NCBI RefSeq assembly: GCF_003610805.1
Contig: NZ_RAPF01000001.1
Location: 1 to 64,000, forward strand
Direction: 5' to 3'
From: Altericroceibacterium spongiae
GTDB lineage: Bacteria > Pseudomonadota > Alphaproteobacteria > Sphingomonadales > Sphingomonadaceae
Length of the DNA stretch: 64,000 bases
The notes below the pieces were generated by a model. The model was not told the origin of the DNA and did no database searches. It saw nothing but the letters and a program-made list of their open reading frames with translations. Shown one piece after another: positions 44,366-53,691 of the stretch; positions within the stretch are counted from its first letter, which is position 1; each line of letters opens with the position of its first letter. The translations under genes were made by a program, and so were the position numbers.

Positions 44366-46219
44366 ATGACCGAGCTGAGTTTTAAGGGCAAAGAGTTCGT
44401 CTATAACCATCATTTGGCCGTGCCATTTCGCCCACTTGTGCCAGACCAGCCCAAGGGGATCGGGCCTGTAGCGCTTGACGGCAACCTGATCGTCCACGGC
44501 GACAACCTACAGGCTTTGAAAGCGCTGCTTCCTCATTATGCAGGCAAGGTGGACTGCATTTTCATTGACCCTCCCTATAACACAGGAAACGAGGGCTGGT
44601 GCTACAATGACAACGTAAACGCGCCGATGATTAAAGAGTGGCTGGAATCAAACCCCATTGGGGTTGAGGACGGACTTCGCCATGACAAATGGTGTGCGAT
44701 GATGTGGCCCAGGTTGCGGCTTCTTTACGAGTTGCTAGGCGATGAAGGCACGATTTGGGTCACTCTTGACGACAACGAAATCCATCGGGCGAGAGGTATT
44801 CTCGACGAGATTTTCGGCGAAGAATCATTTGTATGCCAGATCGTGACGCAATCCAACAAACGTGGTCAGACCTACAAGGAAATTGCCAAGACTCACGAGT
44901 ACATTCTTGTCTATGGGAAAACGCCTTTTTCAGTGCTCCATGAGATTGAAACTGAGGGAGAAAATCTCCCCGAGAAGGATGATTTCGGAAAGTATTCCGC
45001 TCGTGAGTTGAGAAATCGGAATCCGAAATTTGGCCGCCACAACAGGCCCAATTTATTTTATCCGTTTTATGCCAAGAGTGGCTTTACCGATGATAACGGG
45101 AACCATTATGTTTCCGTTGAACCGTTCGAAGGGGCCGAGGAAATATTCCCTTTGAACAGCAGTGGCGGGGAGAGCTGTTGGCGCTGGGGAAAGGATCGCA
45201 GTCGAGCGAGAACGGAGAATAAATCGACAGAGTTCCTTTTCGCTGCGAAAACAAGGGCTGGCGAGTGGCGAGTCTTTGAGAAATATCGCAAGGAAACGAT
45301 AAAAGCCAAAACGATATGGTCTGATAGCAAGCATATAACCGAGCAAGGTACTGTCGAGCTGGGGAAGTTAGGTTTAGCCGATTTGTTCCCATTTCCAAAA
45401 CCCCTGGGATTGCTTGAAGATGTAATAAGCATAGCGACCTCAGATGATGCACTGATTTTGGATTCATTCGCTGGCTCGGGCACTACTGGCCATGCGGTCT
45501 TAGAAGCCAACAGACGCGACGGAGGGAGCCGCCGTTTTATTCTCGTCGAAATGGAGGATTATGCCGATAACGTGACGGCGGAACGCATTCGTCGTGTCAT
45601 CAATGGCTATGATTTTGAGGGCATTCAACGAACCGAGATGTTGCGCGAACGTCTTAATTGGCGCGTACTTAGCAACTCTGAGGAATTGGTGCATAAGGTC
45701 GAGGGGATCGAAAACCTTCACTCCCATGAATTCGACCGCATAAAGAAGGAAGTGAAAGACGGCGAGCTTGTCGTCACTGGAGAAAAAGCCGTAGCTGACC
45801 GTGCAGATGGACTAGGTGGAAGTTTCACTTACTGCACGCTTGGCGATCCCGTTGAGCTTGACAAGATTCTGAGTGGTGAGACCCTTCCTCCCTATTCGGG
45901 TCTCGGAGCTGCCCTATTCCATATGGCCACCAACCAATCGCTCGAAACTGGCAACATACGAGAGGAAGATTTCTATCTTGGCAAAGCTGACGGACAGCAG
46001 GTTTGGCTGATCTACAAGCCTGATTTGGATTGGCTGAAATCGCCCGAGGCGGCTCTGACGCTCGCTCGCGCAAAGGCCTTCGCTGCGACTGATCCAGACA
46101 AGAGACACCTCGTTTTTGCTCCCACAAGATTTGTCAGCCAGAAGATGTTGGCTGAACAGAATCTTCCGGTGGAGTTCGTGCCGCTGCCTTTCGCACTCTA
46201 CCGTATTGATCGGAGCTAA
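44366..46219 (+). CDS. Type III restriction-modification system methyltransferase (Mod)
   Basis: A 617-residue adenine-N6 methyltransferase of the beta class, judged by motif order: DPPYNTGN (motif IV, 68-75) near the N-terminus and FAGSGTTGHAV (motif I, SAM binding, from 368) later. The region between 150 and 350 should include the target recognition domain. The C-terminal 200 residues resemble Mod subunits that contact Res. The Res gene starts five bases after its stop. It methylates one strand of a short asymmetric site; the site cannot be read. Confidence 0.93.
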   Translation: MTELSFKGKEFVYNHHLAVPFRPLVPDQPKGIGPVALDGNLIVHGDNLQALKALLPHYAGKVDCIFIDPPYNTGNEGWCYNDNVNAPMIKEWLESNPIGVEDGLRHDKWCAMMWPRLRLLYELLGDEGTIWVTLDDNEIHRARGILDEIFGEESFVCQIVTQSNKRGQTYKEIAKTHEYILVYGKTPFSVLHEIETEGENLPEKDDFGKYSARELRNRNPKFGRHNRPNLFYPFYAKSGFTDDNGNHYVSVEPFEGAEEIFPLNSSGGESCWRWGKDRSRARTENKSTEFLFAAKTRAGEWRVFEKYRKETIKAKTIWSDSKHITEQGTVELGKLGLADLFPFPKPLGLLEDVISIATSDDALILDSFAGSGTTGHAVLEANRRDGGSRRFILVEMEDYADNVTAERIRRVINGYDFEGIQRTEMLRERLNWRVLSNSEELVHKVEGIENLHSHEFDRIKKEVKDGELVVTGEKAVADRADGLGGSFTYCTLGDPVELDKILSGETLPPYSGLGAALFHMATNQSLETGNIREEDFYLGKADGQQVWLIYKPDLDWLKSPEAALTLARAKAFAATDPDKRHLVFAPTRFVSQKMLAEQNLPVEFVPLPFALYRIDRS

Positions 46220-46224
46220 AGCAC

Positions 46225-48837
46225 GTGTTCCGACAGCTCGACTATCAAGACCGCGTCCTAACTGCTCTCGATGCTTACCTTGGCTTCCTCAAGGAAAAGA
46301 AGGTGCGTTCCGACAGGGTGGCAGCGCTTGCAGCACAAGACCCTGACCTCGGACTGGCCATTCCGGACTTTGCGAAGGAAGCTTGGGAAGCGATGAAAGC
46401 GGCTGGTAAGCTGCCAGTATCTCGCGACGCAATTCCGTTTTCACCCCGTCACGATGGGTGTGACCGACCTGTCCCGAACACTGTTCTTAAAGTCCCAACG
46501 GGCGGCGGTAAAACCTGGTTGGCTGTTACCGCAGTATCACGGATCATGGGCAGCTATCTCGACCGCAACACAGGCTTTGTACTCTGGATCGTGCCGAACG
46601 AGGCTATCTACACGCAAACTCTTAAACACCTGAGAGATCGCCAACACCCTTATCGCCAAGCGCTGGACCGTGCAGCAGCGGGGCGGGTGCGGATCATGGA
46701 GAAAACTGACCGTCTTGATGCTCGCGACGTGGAGACGAATCTTTGTGTCATGTTGCTCATGCTTCAGTCCGCAAATCGGGAGACGCAGGACTCCTTGAAG
46801 ATGTTTCAGGACAGAGGCGACGTTCACGGCTTCTTTCCGCCCGAGGGCGAGCAACAAGCTCACAAAGCCGCAATCGAGCGAACTCCGAACCTGACCGCAT
46901 ACAATGGCATGTTTCCAATGGTGAAGGACTCGCTTGGAAATGCGCTGAGAGTCATTCGCCCCGTCGTGGTTCTTGATGAGGGTCACAGAGCGATCTCCGA
47001 TTTAGCCTTTCGGACACTCTATGGTTTCAACCCCTGCTTTGTCCTTGAGCTGACTGCCACTCCGCAAGACGTGCAGCCACGTGGGGGGCGTAATCCTCGC
47101 GAAGGAAGATATGCGAACGTCCTTGTCGAGGTGACGGGTCGAGAGCTTGATCGTGAGGGTATGATTAAGATGCCCCTCAATCTTGATCCTCGTCAGGGGA
47201 ATGACTGGAAGGCCACCCTCAATGCGGCTTTGGCCAAATTGAATGCGCTAGATGCCGACGCTCGCGCGCTAAATGCTGAGTCAGGGCGCTACATCCGTCC
47301 TATCATGTTGATTCAGGTCGAGCGGACGGGGGCCGATCAACGCGAGAGCGGCCACATTCATGCTGACGATGTGAAAGACTGGTTGCTTACAGCAGGCTTC
47401 GATCAGGCCGAAATTGCGATCAAGACCGCACAACAGAACGACCTCAGCAATCCAGAAAATCAGGACTTGCTTTCGCCTACAAACCGAGTGCGAGCCATCA
47501 TCACCAAGCAGGCACTTCAAGAGGGCTGGGACTGCCCTTTCGCCTATGTCCTGTGCAGCCTAGCCGCCAGTTCCAACCTCAAAGCTATGACGCAACTTGT
47601 CGGCCGGATTCTACGACAGCCTGGAGCAATTAAGACAGGCGTTGAAGCTCTCGACGAGTGCCACGTCATTACGCACCATGCCGATACGGCTTCGGTCGTC
47701 GGCGCAATCAAAGACGGTCTCGAACAGGATGGTCTTGGCGACCTCGTTTTGAGGGTCAGCCAAGACGATACAACGGGAACTCCAAACGCAACTCGGTCAA
47801 TCAGTCGTCGCCCGTCTTTTGCGAAAACCGAAATTTACCTACCGAAGGTCATGGTTATCGAAGGCGAAGATGCGCGCGATTTGGACTACGAAACAGATGT
47901 TTTGTCGTCCATCGACTGGCGAGGTTTCGACCCCAAGGAAATTGCCAACAACGTTCCGGAGAATGCGCAAGCAGCAGAGAGCCAACTGCAAAGGATCAGT
48001 CTTTCCGACGATGGCGAAGAACTCTTCGTCGGTGAGACGGTCGCAGTGAATTCAGAGGTGCTTGCGTTCGACCCTGCCTACGCGGTTCGGATGATTTCCG
48101 ACATTGTTCCCAATCCGTTTGTGGGACGAGAGATCGTCGGCTCAATGCTCGATTCCCTACGTGACCGGGGCTTCGACGAACATAAGATCGGGCAGCTTGC
48201 CGGACTCATCGTTGAGGAGCTCCGCAGGGGATTAGAAACAGCCAGAAATGCCCGCGCTGAAGCCCTCTTCAAAAGCAAGGTTGCCGCAGGCCAAGTCCAG
48301 TTCCGCCTCAGGCTCGACGGGCGCAACTGGCGAATGCCTTTCAGTGTTGAAACAACCGAGCCCGATAATGGTCGGCAACTGCTTAATCGCGCAGGTGGCC
48401 CACTGGTAAAGAGCTTATTCGCGCCCGTGTTCGAGAATGAACTCAACAGCGATGAGCGCGATGTTGCGGTTTATCTCGACGGCGAGAAGACCCTTTCCTG
48501 GTGGCATAGAAACGTGGCGCGGACGCAATATGGCATTCAAGGATGGAAGAAGGCAAAAATCTATCCTGATTTCATATTCGCCGTTCAGGGTGATGGATCA
48601 GGAAAGCGTATCACTGCGCTCGAGACGAAAGGCGATCAGCTCGACAATCTTGACACGGCCTACAAGCGCGATGTCCTAGCCTTTCTTTCAGATCATTTCT
48701 GTTGGGACGAAACAGCTCCCGTTGGGGAACTGGAATTGGTGAACAACGGTGAGACCGTTCAGGGAACGCTCGTCCTTATGAGTGAATGGAAGAGCAAATT
48801 GCCGCAGCTACTCTCTAAAAACGATCCCGCTTCGTAG
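46225..48837 (+). CDS. Type III restriction endonuclease subunit (Res)
   Basis: An 870-residue SF2 helicase-nuclease. Walker A VPTGGGKT from 90, DEGH box at 251-254, LELTATPQ (motif III), an EGWDCPFAYVL segment, and motif VI QLVGRILRQP. The C-terminal PD-(D/E)XK nuclease has IYPDFIF (Asp782) and LETKGDQ (Glu800, Lys802). All key residues are present. GTG start at 46225. With Mod it forms an ATP-dependent type III enzyme that cuts near two head-to-head unmethylated sites. Followed after 14 bases by the PHP-SMC gene. Confidence 0.93.
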   Translation: MFRQLDYQDRVLTALDAYLGFLKEKKVRSDRVAALAAQDPDLGLAIPDFAKEAWEAMKAAGKLPVSRDAIPFSPRHDGCDRPVPNTVLKVPTGGGKTWLAVTAVSRIMGSYLDRNTGFVLWIVPNEAIYTQTLKHLRDRQHPYRQALDRAAAGRVRIMEKTDRLDARDVETNLCVMLLMLQSANRETQDSLKMFQDRGDVHGFFPPEGEQQAHKAAIERTPNLTAYNGMFPMVKDSLGNALRVIRPVVVLDEGHRAISDLAFRTLYGFNPCFVLELTATPQDVQPRGGRNPREGRYANVLVEVTGRELDREGMIKMPLNLDPRQGNDWKATLNAALAKLNALDADARALNAESGRYIRPIMLIQVERTGADQRESGHIHADDVKDWLLTAGFDQAEIAIKTAQQNDLSNPENQDLLSPTNRVRAIITKQALQEGWDCPFAYVLCSLAASSNLKAMTQLVGRILRQPGAIKTGVEALDECHVITHHADTASVVGAIKDGLEQDGLGDLVLRVSQDDTTGTPNATRSISRRPSFAKTEIYLPKVMVIEGEDARDLDYETDVLSSIDWRGFDPKEIANNVPENAQAAESQLQRISLSDDGEELFVGETVAVNSEVLAFDPAYAVRMISDIVPNPFVGREIVGSMLDSLRDRGFDEHKIGQLAGLIVEELRRGLETARNARAEALFKSKVAAGQVQFRLRLDGRNWRMPFSVETTEPDNGRQLLNRAGGPLVKSLFAPVFENELNSDERDVAVYLDGEKTLSWWHRNVARTQYGIQGWKKAKIYPDFIFAVQGDGSGKRITALETKGDQLDNLDTAYKRDVLAFLSDHFCWDETAPVGELELVNNGETVQGTLVLMSEWKSKLPQLLSKNDPAS

Positions 48838-48851
48838 ATTGGTAGGATGCG

Positions 48852-51674
48852 ATGACAAACCCCACCTACGCATATTGGCGCAAATGCGATTTTCAGGTTC
48901 ACACACCGCGCGACCCAAACTGGCAGGGTGCGCGGCCATTAGGCGTGGGCGATGATAACAATGGCACTCCCGCTACTGCCGCTTTTGTTGAAGCCGCTAG
49001 GCAGCAATGGGCTGAAGATTTTGTGGAGCAATGCTCCAAGCGGAATCTGACGGCTGTCGCGTTAACCGATCATCACGAGATGATAATGTTTCCGTATGTC
49101 CGAGCCGCCGTAGCCTCTCGACGTGAAGCAGACCCTAGCTTTGACTTATGGGTATTCCCTGGAATGGAGTTGACCTGTCGAGGCGGCGTTCAATGCCTGA
49201 TTATTTTCGATGCCAATCTGTCCGATGAATGGACAAATGCCGCGCAGGCGCGCCTAGGAATAGTTGTCGCGCAGCTTGACGACAAGGCGCGGCAAGCACC
49301 AAGGGTTACGCAGCTAGATTGTTCATATCCCGAAATTGCAGGCAAGCTTGATGGCGTTCCCCAGCTCAAGGGACGCTTTATTGTCCTCCCCAATGTCTCT
49401 CAAGGAGGACAGCACACAGTCCTCACAAACGCTGCTCATGCCGATTTCAAGGCAATGTCCTATGTCGGCGGTTATCTTGATGTCGGCCAGAGCATTGAGA
49501 CGATGGGGGCGACCAATCGCCGCCGACTTTCTGGCTTAGACGCAAATTGGGGCTCGCGCTTCATTTATCCGTTGCCGACATCCGACGCGCGCTCAGCAGA
49601 TTATGCTCAGCTAGGCCAAAACAGTTGTTGGATTAAGCTCGCAACTCCCACCGCGGAAGCGATCCGACAAGCATTCTTAGGCTACCGGTCCAGAATCTCA
49701 ATTCAACGACCAACTGTCGCTACGCTTAGTGTCCGGTCGCTGTCAGTTAGCCAATCCGCAATTTTGGAAGATGGGACGCTCTCAATCAGCCCCGAATTGA
49801 ATTCTTTCATTGGGGGCCGTGGTAGCGGCAAGAGCACATTGCTCGAATACATAGCGTTTGGTCTTGGTCGGAGTTGCCATGATATCGACAAGGGAGAATA
49901 CTCTGGAAAGCAGCGTCTCAGCGGCCTAATCAACGACACGCTAATTGCAGCAGGAGCAACGCTCGAGCTGGCCATAGTGCAGGATGGAGCCAATTTCTAC
50001 ATTCGTAGAAGCGGCGCAAATGCCTACCAGCCCAAGATCACGTATCCAGATGGAACATCGCAGGAGCTCTCACTCAAAGAACTGCGTTCGCTTTTTCCTG
50101 CCGTAGTCTATAGCCAAGGGGAGCTTTCGGAAATTGGCAAGCAAGCGGGAAAGCGTGCTCAGCTTTCTGATTTGCTACAGTTTGTTGAGCCCGAGTTTAA
50201 GCGTGAGGACGAGAGGCTTAACGGGGACATTGATGCTGCCAAGTTGACAGTTAGACAATCTTTGCAGGGATTGTCCTCTGCATGGGCGCAACAATCCCAA
50301 CTTCATAAACTGAATACGGCGAAATCGTCGTTAGAGCAGCGCATCGCTGCTCTTCAAAAGACGCTGCCCCAGCTATCGCCCGAGGACCAGAAGGTCGTCT
50401 CTCGCCATGACAGTTTGGTGGAACTTGATACGAAGCGTCAGCAAGCTGAAAAGCAAGTGCAGGCAGTCATGGGGGAATTGGAGCAGCTTTGGCGCACTTC
50501 TCGCCAAACCCTGGACTTGGCCTCGCCAGCTCCCGAGGCCAAGGCGGTTCAGGAAGCGTATTCTCACTTCAATGCCGCATTCACAAAAGGAATCGAGACA
50601 CTAGGAAAAGACTTGGCCTCCCATCGCGACAAGGTCATGGCTGCGGGATCTGGCGTATCATCTGCCCTCGCAGAGGCAAAAACCTCCAGAGACAAAGTGA
50701 TGGAAAAGCTTACTGAGCATCGAGCCGTCACTTCACAACTCTCTGCGCTCCAAACTGAACTCAAAGGAGTGATGACGCAGATCGGTGAGCTGCAAGTCTC
50801 TCTCTTGTCACCAGATGAAAAGTTCACGGAATTGAGCGGTGCGATTGCCAGCCTAAAGGCTTCCGTGGACCTACGGGCGGAGCGCACCAAGGAATGGGCA
50901 GACAAAATCGAGACGCTTTCGGGCAACCGCATCGAAGCTCAGCTAAACGTGGATCACAACTGGACAGAGATATTCGACGCAGTTGATATGCTGGCAGCTA
51001 AGACTGGCTCCCAAGAGGCCACTCGTCACCGAAATGTCGAGGAGGGTCTAGAAAGTCAGGGTGTCTGGGCGTTTCTTGATGCCCTGCGTGCAGATTGCTT
51101 GGCTGCTCTGCGTTGGAAGCAGGTTTCGGTTTCTGGCTCTGGTGACAAGCCCGCATGCGAAGCTCTGGCAAGCGTACTAGGAGGTGCGGCCCGCACAATT
51201 GATTCATGCTTTGATCTAATTGATCTCCAGCGAATTGAAGCCATTGCTACCGCTGTTCCAAAGCCTGAGATCACTCTCTTCTACTGCGATGCCGAGCGGA
51301 AAATTTCCTTCGAGAAGGCGTCCGAAGGTCAACGGGCAGCGGCGTTGTTGTTCATGCTTCTGGAGCAGCCTGGCGGCCCGCTGATTGTCGATCAGCCTGA
51401 AGGTGACTTGGACAACAAGGTTGTTTCCGAGTTGGCCGAGAAGCTTCACGAGTCAAAGCAGCGCCGCCAAGTGATTTTTGCCAGCCACAATGCAAATATC
51501 GTTGTTAACGGCTCTTCTGAGCTTGTTGTAGGAATGGACGTAACCTCCGATGCCAAGCGTGCAGTCGCTTGTCACGGGGCAATCGACCGCACCGACGTAT
51601 GCGCTAAAATCACGGAAACAATGGAGGGCGGCGAGAAAGCCTTCCGAGATCGCAAAGACAAATACGGATACTGA
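48852..51674 (+). CDS. PHP-domain/SMC-like ATPase fusion, third gene of the restriction operon
   Basis: A 940-residue protein. Residues 10-260 form a PHP-type domain: KCDFQVHTPRDPNW, ALTDHHE (Asp73, His74, His75, Glu76), PGMEL (Glu106), SDAR (244-247). Several usual metal ligands differ: Gln15 in place of the first His of HxH, Gln114, and Arg247 where SDAH is normal. From 300 on it is an SMC/RecN-like ATPase: Walker A GGRGSGKST at 321-329, a long coiled coil about 440-690, signature SEGQRAAALL, Walker B LIVDQPEGDLDN (Asp847, Glu850) and H-loop ASHNAN (His879). It resembles PHP-SMC proteins that databases label TrlF-like. It is probably a defence effector or DNA sensor working with Mod/Res; not proven. 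Confidence 0.85.
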   Translation: MTNPTYAYWRKCDFQVHTPRDPNWQGARPLGVGDDNNGTPATAAFVEAARQQWAEDFVEQCSKRNLTAVALTDHHEMIMFPYVRAAVASRREADPSFDLWVFPGMELTCRGGVQCLIIFDANLSDEWTNAAQARLGIVVAQLDDKARQAPRVTQLDCSYPEIAGKLDGVPQLKGRFIVLPNVSQGGQHTVLTNAAHADFKAMSYVGGYLDVGQSIETMGATNRRRLSGLDANWGSRFIYPLPTSDARSADYAQLGQNSCWIKLATPTAEAIRQAFLGYRSRISIQRPTVATLSVRSLSVSQSAILEDGTLSISPELNSFIGGRGSGKSTLLEYIAFGLGRSCHDIDKGEYSGKQRLSGLINDTLIAAGATLELAIVQDGANFYIRRSGANAYQPKITYPDGTSQELSLKELRSLFPAVVYSQGELSEIGKQAGKRAQLSDLLQFVEPEFKREDERLNGDIDAAKLTVRQSLQGLSSAWAQQSQLHKLNTAKSSLEQRIAALQKTLPQLSPEDQKVVSRHDSLVELDTKRQQAEKQVQAVMGELEQLWRTSRQTLDLASPAPEAKAVQEAYSHFNAAFTKGIETLGKDLASHRDKVMAAGSGVSSALAEAKTSRDKVMEKLTEHRAVTSQLSALQTELKGVMTQIGELQVSLLSPDEKFTELSGAIASLKASVDLRAERTKEWADKIETLSGNRIEAQLNVDHNWTEIFDAVDMLAAKTGSQEATRHRNVEEGLESQGVWAFLDALRADCLAALRWKQVSVSGSGDKPACEALASVLGGAARTIDSCFDLIDLQRIEAIATAVPKPEITLFYCDAERKISFEKASEGQRAAALLFMLLEQPGGPLIVDQPEGDLDNKVVSELAEKLHESKQRRQVIFASHNANIVVNGSSELVVGMDVTSDAKRAVACHGAIDRTDVCAKITETMEGGEKAFRDRKDKYGY

Positions 51675-51741
51675 ACACTGCCTTGAAGCATTCTTGCTTC
51701 CGCATAGCCAACCTTCCTTCCGCTACCCCTGAGATTCAGCC

Positions 51742-51870
51742 GCGAACGTGGCTGAGGCCGACGGCCCGTCAACGGCCTGCCCGATCCATTCGCCTGCATT
51801 GCATTACGGCTCCCGTGTTGTCCGTTTCGCCTGACGGCTGACGAGCCCTCTCATGACCCCAGCCTGGTCC
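51742..51870 (+). promoter_or_regulatory. Structured leader of the ardC-like gene (leader family copy A)
   Basis: This 5' region shares two blocks with the leader of the gene at 53089: 51768-51794 (26 of 27 bases) and 51810-51829 (19 of 20 bases). It also holds a GACGAGCCC...ACCCCAGCC segment matching the core of the other copies. CAGCC/GGCTG and GGCCG/CGGCC stems are visible. The coding region starts 37 bases downstream after AAAGGAG. Confidence 0.6.
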
Positions 51871-51907
51871 CTTCGCGTCCTCAGGAACAGCGAAAGGAGA
51901 TCAGGAC

Positions 51908-52822
51908 ATGACAACTTCATCACATGAACGCACCGACGTTTACACCGCCATCACCGACCAGATCATCGCCGCCATCGAAGCTGGTGCCGATAATCCGCAG
52001 ATGCCCTGGCATTCGCAAAGCGGTCTTATCGAACGCCCAATCAACGTATCGAGCGGAAAGGCCTATCGCGGCGTCAACACTGTCGCTCTCTGGGCTTCCG
52101 CCTACTGCGCCGAATACACGCACGGCCTCTGGGGCACCTACCGCCAGTGGCAGGATCGCGGCGCACAGGTCCGCAAGGGCGAGAAATCCTCGCTCATCAT
52201 CTTTTACAAGGATATCGAGCCTGACGATCAGAGCGAGTCATCCGAGGATGGTTTCCAGCGTCGCTTCATTGCTCGCGCATCGCGTGTCTTCAATGTCGCG
52301 CAGGTCGATGGCTATGTCATCGACGAGCCTGACACGACCGTCGATCCTATCTCGTCCTGCGAGCGTGCCGAGCAGGTGATCGCTGCGTCGGGTGCAGTTA
52401 TCCGCGAGGGCGGATCGAGCGCCTATTACAGCATCAAGGAAGATGCGATCACGATGCCAGACCGTTTCCGCTTCACGGGCACGTCTACGAGCGATGCTTC
52501 TGAAGGCTGGTATTCGACGCTGCTGCACGAGCTGACCCACTGGTCGGGAGCAGATCATCGTTTGGCGCGCACCTTCGGCGAACGCTTTGGCGATGATGCC
52601 TATGCGATGGAGGAGATGGTTGCCGAGCTCGGTGCAGCCTTCCTGTGCGGTGATCTCGGGATCACGGCTGAGCCTCGTCCCGACCATGCGGACTACATTG
52701 GCCATTGGCTGCGTATCCTGAAGGGCGACCGCAAGGCGATCTTCACGGCTGCAAGTGCTGCGAACAAGGCTGCCGAATACCTCGTGAGCCTGACCTCGAA
52801 TGACATCAGGGAGGCGGCCTGA
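51908..52822 (+). CDS. ardC: ArdC-type antirestriction protein
   Basis: A 304-residue protein with an N-terminal single-stranded-DNA-binding domain (VYTAITDQIIAAIEAGADN, PWH, INVSSGKAYRGVNTVALW, QWQDRGAQVRKGEKS) and a C-terminal zincin-type peptidase domain with HELTHWSG at 207-214. ArdC proteins protect incoming single-stranded DNA from restriction during conjugation. The position just after the restriction operon, and a leader shared with other island genes, fits expression during transfer. The length is normal. Confidence 0.92.
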   Translation: MTTSSHERTDVYTAITDQIIAAIEAGADNPQMPWHSQSGLIERPINVSSGKAYRGVNTVALWASAYCAEYTHGLWGTYRQWQDRGAQVRKGEKSSLIIFYKDIEPDDQSESSEDGFQRRFIARASRVFNVAQVDGYVIDEPDTTVDPISSCERAEQVIAASGAVIREGGSSAYYSIKEDAITMPDRFRFTGTSTSDASEGWYSTLLHELTHWSGADHRLARTFGERFGDDAYAMEEMVAELGAAFLCGDLGITAEPRPDHADYIGHWLRILKGDRKAIFTAASAANKAAEYLVSLTSNDIREAA

Positions 52823-52944
52823 GGGTCGCCTTTCAACCTCGATACCGTTTCGTGGGAAGGGACGCTTGTCGGCCCTTCTTCATGTCTGCCCCCGTTCGGC
52901 TGCGTCCGATCACATTGACGGGAAAGTTGGCAGGGCAGGAACAG

Positions 52945-53039
52945 CGTCAACGGCTTGCCCGATCCATTCGCGCGAGCGCTCCCGTGTTGGCCGTTTCCCC
53001 ATGCAAGCATGGGTGACGCTGCCCCTTTGAACCCTGCCG
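52945..53039 (+). promoter_or_regulatory. Structured leader (leader family copy B)
   Basis: Shares 52945-52971 and 52978-52997 with copy A, has a hairpin CCCATGC/GCATGGG at 52998-53013, and then TGCCCCTTTGAACCCTGCC at 53020-53038, which matches the region upstream of the restriction operon with two differences. It lies 50 bases upstream of the ATG at 53089. Confidence 0.6.
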
Positions 53040-53088
53040 TCCTGGTCTCCCCGTCGAACGGACGAACCCGAACTTCAAGGAGGCAGAC

Positions 53089-53397
53089 ATGAACACCGAC
53101 TACGCAATCATTCACAAGAACTGGAACGGCATCGAAATCGAAATCCGCTGGAGCCGCGACTATCTCGCCTATGAAGATGGTCGAGGGATGGCGCATCTGG
53201 AGGTGGAAAGCATTTCACCAGCACGCGCACCGCTACCGATTACCGAAACTGGCTATCGCTCGCACTTCATTCACCCGTCAGAGGTGGACAATTTTGGTGG
53301 GCCAGAAAGCTATGTTGAGGCTTGGATCGAGGAACTTTCACGTAAAGCTGCGTGGCGGAAATCCGAAGCAGCGTCCCGCCAGCTCGCGCTCTTTTGA
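53089..53397 (+). CDS. Conserved-looking plasmid-type small protein, 102 residues
   Basis: ATG at 53089 after AAGGAGG. Contains WNGIEIEIRWSRDYLAYE, then EVESISPARAPLPITETGYRSH and a C-terminal helix ending RQLALF, which could be a beta-clamp- or partner-binding tail. No family recognised with certainty. It follows ardC with its own leader, and leading-region genes of conjugative elements are often of this type. Confidence 0.7.
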   Translation: MNTDYAIIHKNWNGIEIEIRWSRDYLAYEDGRGMAHLEVESISPARAPLPITETGYRSHFIHPSEVDNFGGPESYVEAWIEELSRKAAWRKSEAASRQLALF

Positions 53398-53691
53398 GTG
53401 CGGGCTTTGGCATTTCCCCGTTGCCTGGCGGCCCGCGCTCTATGCGTGGCCGCACCGAGCCAAGGTCTCGGCCCATGCGGGTGACGATCGCTAACGGGAT
53501 TTTCTCCTAAGGGGCATCGCCCCTCGCGCCTGCAAGGCATCCAAACGCATCCACCTTCATGTGGATTTCGGCGGACCCTCGTTCGGAGCCTCCTTGCAGT
53601 TGCACCCCCACTTCTCGGCGAAGCGCCAGGGTTGCATGACGCAACCCATTCCCATTCGGGAGTGATATTCGATGGAGAAAACAAGGAGATG
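53398..53691 (+). other. Non-coding gap with hairpins before the next small gene
   Basis: About 290 bases without a supported frame. A hairpin AGGGGC/GCCCCT lies near 53512-53526, and a CCCATGCGGGTGACG segment resembles part of copy B. This may be a diverged member of the leader family. Confidence 0.35.
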
